A stretch of DNA of 7,156 nt, from contig LCEJ01000037.1 in the NCBI GenBank assembly GCA_000997105.1, positions 1 to 7,156 on the forward strand, written 5' to 3'. This document shows positions 4,876 through 7,156 of this stretch, in pieces. Source of the DNA: Candidatus Daviesbacteria bacterium GW2011_GWA2_42_7 (lineage in GTDB: Bacteria; Patescibacteriota; Microgenomatia; Daviesbacterales; UBA10151). A model generated the notes under the pieces. That model did no database searches. It was not told the DNA's origin and was given only the letters and a program-made list of their open reading frames with translations. Within the stretch, counting starts at the first letter, position 1, and every line of letters starts with the position of its first letter. Position numbers and translations under genes: made by a program.

Positions 4876-5561
4876 TTGATGATTTTAGTGAGATTTTGGA
4901 TGGGTTTGGCCTAAAGCCGGAAGATCCACAACTTTATAAAACCGCTTTTACCCACAGGTCATATTTAAATGAATCCAAGGAAGCAAAAGAGTCAAACGAA
5001 AGGCTGGAATTCTTAGGCGACTCGGTTTTGTCATTTATCGTTTCTACCCGGCTTTTTAAAGCCCGGTCTAAAGACGCAGAGGGGGACCTTACAAACCTCC
5101 GTGCTTATATAGTTAAAACTGACAGCCTGGCTAAGATTGCCAAAAAACTCGACCTGGGACGGTTCCTAAAATTGTCAAAAGGGGAGGAAGCCTCGGGAGG
5201 GAGGGAAAACACCCAAATCCTAGCCAATACTTATGAGGCTGTTTTAGGGGCTGTTTTTTTAGACCAGGGGACTTTGGCCGCCACAAAGTTTGTTGAAGAA
5301 ACACTTCTACCTCTTTTTGCTATGGAGATAGAAAAAGGTGCCCCCCGTGACCCAAAAAGCACCTTGCAGGAAATTGTCCAAAGCAGGTTCCAAACTTCAC
5401 CAAAATATAAAATTCTTGAAACCACCGGTCCCGACCATGCTAAGAAGTTCACCGTCGGGGTATTTATAAAAGGTGAACAAACCGGCCGTGGGACAGGTTT
5501 AAACAAACAACAAGCCGAAGAAGAATCGGCTAAAGTTGCTCTTCTTAGATTGACGAAGTAA
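4872..5561 (+). CDS. rnc: Ribonuclease III
   Basis: A 229-residue endoribonuclease that cuts double-stranded RNA, including the stems flanking 16S and 23S rRNA. The catalytic domain carries the signature N-E-R-L-E-F-L-G-D-S (42-51), with Glu43, Glu46 and Asp50 in the expected metal-binding places. The second catalytic motif reads L-A-N-T-Y-E-A-V-L-G-A (117-127). Glu122 is kept, but the usual Asp (Asp114 of E. coli) is Asn119. A C-terminal dsRNA-binding domain starts at D-P-K-S-T-L-Q-E (160-167) and ends with Q-Q-A-E-E-E-S-A-K-V-A-L (213-224). Length is normal. The start overlaps the ACP-like gene stop by four bases, so rnc is probably coupled to it. The last codons contain the -35 of the rpsP promoter. 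Confidence 0.95.
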   Translation: MIDDFSEILDGFGLKPEDPQLYKTAFTHRSYLNESKEAKESNERLEFLGDSVLSFIVSTRLFKARSKDAEGDLTNLRAYIVKTDSLAKIAKKLDLGRFLKLSKGEEASGGRENTQILANTYEAVLGAVFLDQGTLAATKFVEETLLPLFAMEIEKGAPRDPKSTLQEIVQSRFQTSPKYKILETTGPDHAKKFTVGVFIKGEQTGRGTGLNKQQAEEESAKVALLRLTK

Positions 5562-5578
5562 TCTTATTCGGTTATACT
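5550..5578 (+). promoter_or_regulatory. Sigma70-type promoter for rpsP-khpA-trmD
   Basis: TTGACG (5550-5555) and TATACT (5573-5578) are separated by exactly 17 bases, the best -35/-10 pair in the window. The -10 ends nine bases before the rpsP ATG at 5588, so the transcript should have a leader of only a few bases or none. The -35 overlaps the last codons of rnc. Confidence 0.7.
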
Positions 5579-5587
5579 TCTCAAGTT

Positions 5588-6094
5588 ATGGTAAAGATTA
5601 GGTTAATGCGGATAGGCACCAAGGGCCGCCCTTTTTATAGGGTTGTGGCTGTTGATGAAAGAAAGAAAAGGACCGGCCAATATATTGAGCTTTTAGGGAC
5701 TTATAACCCCTTAACCGAACCGCATGAAATAATATTAAAACAGGACCGGATAGATTCATGGGTTAAAAACGGTGCCATTTTATCCGACGGATATTTACGC
5801 ATCACCAAGCAAGCCCCACAAAGACCACCTCGTAAACCCAAGAAAGAAAAGACAGTAAAAGAACCAGTAGCTCCTGTAAAGGAAGAAAAACCGGTGGAAC
5901 AGCAAGCCGGTGAACCAGAAAATAATGAAGATGCCAACCAACCTACCAAAGAGGCCGAAACCACTGATACTCTAAAAACTGAATCTGCTGAAGTAACCGA
6001 TTCCACCGATACTCCGACTACTGAAACTCCGGAGGGTCAGGACCCGCAGTCAGAACCTGAAACAGAGAACACAGAGCCTGAGGAAAAAGCATAA
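5588..6094 (+). CDS. rpsP: 30S ribosomal protein S16 with a long acidic C-terminal tail
   Basis: Residues 1-76 are a standard S16: M-V-K-I-R-L-M-R-I-G, G-R-P-F-Y-R-V-V-A-V-D, L-G-T-Y-N-P-L-T and I-D-S-W-V-K-N-G-A-I-L-S-D. S16 is a primary-to-secondary binder of 16S rRNA needed for 30S assembly. Residues 77-168 are an extra ~92-residue tail, first Pro/Lys-rich (R-P-P-R-K-P-K-K-E-K), then Glu/Thr/Pro-rich and strongly acidic, with no predicted fold. That doubles the usual ~80-90 residue length. The reading frame is continuous, and the tail ends directly in the overlapping khpA start (TAATG), so it is genuine coding sequence. It is the first gene of a three-gene unit behind a good promoter, with no Shine-Dalgarno sequence. 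Confidence 0.95.
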   Translation: MVKIRLMRIGTKGRPFYRVVAVDERKKRTGQYIELLGTYNPLTEPHEIILKQDRIDSWVKNGAILSDGYLRITKQAPQRPPRKPKKEKTVKEPVAPVKEEKPVEQQAGEPENNEDANQPTKEAETTDTLKTESAEVTDSTDTPTTETPEGQDPQSEPETENTEPEEKA

Positions 6095-6336
6095 TGAAAG
6101 ATTTACTGGATTATATTGTTAAAAGTTTAGCTTCTAAGCCAGATGCAGTCCAAATCACCGAAGAAACAGAGGGAGATACCGTAAATTTAAGCCTCTCTGT
6201 TGCCCCGGAGGATATGGGAATGGTTATCGGTAAATCCGGACAAACTATAAGGTCTATCAGGAAACTTCTTATCGCCCGCGCCATGGCTGAAAACAGTAAC
6301 TTACGGGTTAACCTAAATCTTGTAGAAGTTAAGTGA
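6094..6336 (+). CDS. khpA: KH-domain RNA-binding protein KhpA (YlqC family)
   Basis: An 80-residue single KH domain. It has the N-terminal helix D-L-L-D-Y-I-V-K-S-L, a beta strand with V-N-L-S-L-S-V-A-P-E-D-M-G, then V-I-G-K-S-G-Q-T-I-R-S-I-R (residues 44-56) with the RNA-binding G-K-S-G loop, and a C-terminal V-N-L-N-L-V-E strand. Family members bind RNA and affect ribosome and cell-envelope functions in Gram-positive bacteria. The ATG shares one base with the rpsP stop (TAATG). GAGG at 6080-6083, ten bases upstream inside rpsP, is the only plausible Shine-Dalgarno sequence I noticed. The position between rpsP and trmD matches the common bacterial operon, but rimM, which usually follows, is absent. 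Confidence 0.93.
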   Translation: MKDLLDYIVKSLASKPDAVQITEETEGDTVNLSLSVAPEDMGMVIGKSGQTIRSIRKLLIARAMAENSNLRVNLNLVEVK

Positions 6337-7043
6337 AAATCACTGTTGTCACATTATTCCCAAAAATCTTCTCTGAAGTTTTATCCACCTCAATTTTAGA
6401 CAGGGCAAAGGACAAAAAGTTTGTTGAATATGAAGTTTTAGACCTTAGGAACTTCGGGGAAGGGGAGCGTAAGACCGTTGACGGAAGGCCTTTCGGGGGA
6501 GGCCCGGGGATGATACTCCGGGCTGACATCTTAGCTTCTGCAGTCAAGGCAGTAAAAAAACCCGGCTCCCACGTTATCTTAATGTCCGCTTCAGGCAAAC
6601 CCTTTAACCAAGCTAAAGCCTGGGAACTGTCGGAACTTAAAAATATAATCATTATCTGCGGCCACTATGAGGGGGTAGACCAGAGGTTTATCGATAAATA
6701 CATTGATGAGGAAATTTCCATCGGTGATTATATTTTAACCGGCGGAGAGATCCCGGCCATGGCAGTAATAGATGCCACAGTCCGCTTGATCCCAGGCGTC
6801 CTCAAAAAACCTGAAGCCACAACAGAAGAATCTTTCTCCACCTTCCATCTTCCATCCTCTACTTTCCAGTTACTCGAATACCCTCAATACACAAGACCTG
6901 AAACCTTTGAAGGCAAGAGCGTGCCGGAGATACTCCGCTCCGGCAACCATGCTGAAATTACCAAATGGCGAAAAGAAAAAGCAATAGAAAAAACTAAAAA
7001 AACCCGCCCGGATTTACTGGGGGGCATTACTCAAAAGGGTTAG
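6333..7043 (+). CDS. trmD: tRNA (guanine-N1)-methyltransferase TrmD
   Basis: A 236-residue SPOUT methyltransferase making m1G37 in tRNAs with SAM, which prevents +1 frameshifting. Recognised parts are V-T-L-F-P-K-I-F (6-13), D-G-R-P-F-G-G-G-P-G-M (50-60), G-H-Y-E-G-V-D-Q-R (110-118) and the knot S-I-G-D-Y-I-L-T-G-G-E (129-139). R-L-I-P-G-V-L (151-157) has Arg151 in the place of the catalytic Arg154, followed by L-E-Y-P-Q-Y-T-R-P (181-189) and S-G-N-H-A-E-I (203-209). Two oddities occur in the mobile loop. The position of catalytic Asp169 (E-D-S-F in most TrmD) is Glu166 (E-E-S-F). About 8 extra residues, encoded by 7-bp repeats, sit before L-L-E-Y-P. The start is GTG at 6333, overlapping the khpA TGA (GTGA). 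The 3' end overlaps a probable minus-strand gene by 17 bases. Confidence 0.96.
   Translation: MKITVVTLFPKIFSEVLSTSILDRAKDKKFVEYEVLDLRNFGEGERKTVDGRPFGGGPGMILRADILASAVKAVKKPGSHVILMSASGKPFNQAKAWELSELKNIIIICGHYEGVDQRFIDKYIDEEISIGDYILTGGEIPAMAVIDATVRLIPGVLKKPEATTEESFSTFHLPSSTFQLLEYPQYTRPETFEGKSVPEILRSGNHAEITKWRKEKAIEKTKKTRPDLLGGITQKG
6834..6868 (+). repeat. Five tandem heptamers (YYYTCYA) inside trmD
   Basis: Five contiguous seven-base units fit YYYTCYA, encoding F-S-T-F-H-L-P-S-S-T-F in the loop after E-E-S-F. Typical TrmD has only about two residues between S-F-S and L-L-E-Y-P; here there are ten. Adding three units (21 bp, seven codons) would keep frame and explain most of the excess. Confidence 0.7.
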
Positions 7044-7156
7044 ATTTTCCGATTGGTACCGAGGAAGAGCTAGCTTCACCTGACCCGGCTAAGGTCCCGG
7101 GGGCAACTAAGCGTGATAAATCCAAAAGCAGCTTTTCCTCACCGGCGTTTAACTTG
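7027..7156 (-). CDS. C-terminal end of an unidentified convergent gene (partial)
   Basis: Read on the minus strand, an open frame enters from the right edge and ends at TAA (7027-7029) after 42 codons. The visible tail begins K-L-N-A-G-E-E-K-L-L-L-D-L-S-R-L-V, probably a helix, and then becomes Gly/Ser-rich (G-S-G-E-A-S-S-S-S-V) and ends N-P-F-E. It would overlap the end of trmD by 17 bases, tail to tail. I do not recognise the family. The competing plus-strand frame (6998-7156) is also open but has no ATG, GTG or TTG start until the last three bases, so the minus strand is preferred. The evidence is limited to an open frame and plausible composition. Confidence 0.45.
   Translation of the reverse strand, partial: KLNAGEEKLLLDLSRLVAPGTLAGSGEASSSSVPIGKSNPFE

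Noticed and set aside
5046..5067. Imperfect palindrome inside rnc (9 of 11 pairs)
   Set aside because: Short, with mismatches, and in ordinary coding sequence. A role in rnc autoregulation cannot be argued from this alone.
5701..6006. Minus-strand 101-codon open frame opposite rpsP
   Set aside because: It is a shadow of the low-complexity S16 tail, with no independent coding signature.
6923..6944. Perfect 7-bp inverted repeat GCCGGAG/CTCCGGC inside trmD
   Set aside because: It encodes the conserved V-P-E-I-L-R-S-G-N motif of TrmD, so codon constraint and chance explain it.
6998..7156. Open plus-strand frame after trmD
   Set aside because: It has no ATG, GTG or TTG until the final three bases, and the minus-strand frame explains the stretch better. 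Both are short enough to be chance.

Overview
The window reads like a compact, AT-leaning bacterial genome of the Candidate Phyla Radiation (Patescibacteria), most likely the Microgenomates side. This is an inference from gene style, not a database match. The signs are very short intergenic gaps, start/stop overlaps (ATGA, GTGA, TAATG), almost no Shine-Dalgarno sequences, -10 boxes placed so close to start codons that transcripts should be leaderless, no rimM between khpA and trmD, and a reduced acyl-carrier-like protein. TGA is used as a stop (recG, the ACP-like gene, rnc's upstream overlap), so the code is the standard one and not that of Gracilibacteria or Absconditabacteria.

Region 1 (1-1848) is an eroded accessory stretch. 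A calcineurin-like metallophosphoesterase enters from the left edge and is broken by a frameshift near 1104-1114. Its stop codon runs into a 33-bp diverged copy of the recG promoter and first seven recG codons. A hicB antitoxin gene follows with its own extended -10, and it overlaps a 40-codon hicA remnant whose middle, including the catalytic histidine segment, is missing. The genuine recG promoter and start come next. The HicBA relic is therefore bracketed by two recG 5' ends, which looks like a recombination scar.

Region 2 (1849-7043) is core information processing, all on the plus strand: recG (helicase), rpmF (L32), nusB (rRNA antitermination), an ACP-like gene lacking its phosphopantetheine serine, rnc (RNase III), then, after a good sigma70-type promoter, rpsP (S16), khpA (KH RNA-binding protein) and trmD (tRNA m1G37 methyltransferase). 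Most of these genes act in ribosome, rRNA or tRNA maturation. NusB and RNase III act on the nascent rRNA transcript, S16 and L32 are ribosomal proteins, and TrmD guards reading frame.

Region 3 (7027-7156) appears to be the C-terminal end of a convergent minus-strand gene that overlaps the trmD tail.

The most unusual signal is a set of degenerate 7-bp-period repeats at four separate places. Two are intergenic (recG-rpmF and nusB-acpP), where opposing arms make long hairpins. Two lie inside essential genes (recG and trmD), where 21-bp multiples keep frame and add or replace a surface loop. recG also holds a 36-bp palindrome with 17 of 18 pairs matching. I found no tRNA, rRNA, CRISPR array, insertion sequence or confident intrinsic terminator, and no gene-free stretch longer than 300 bases.
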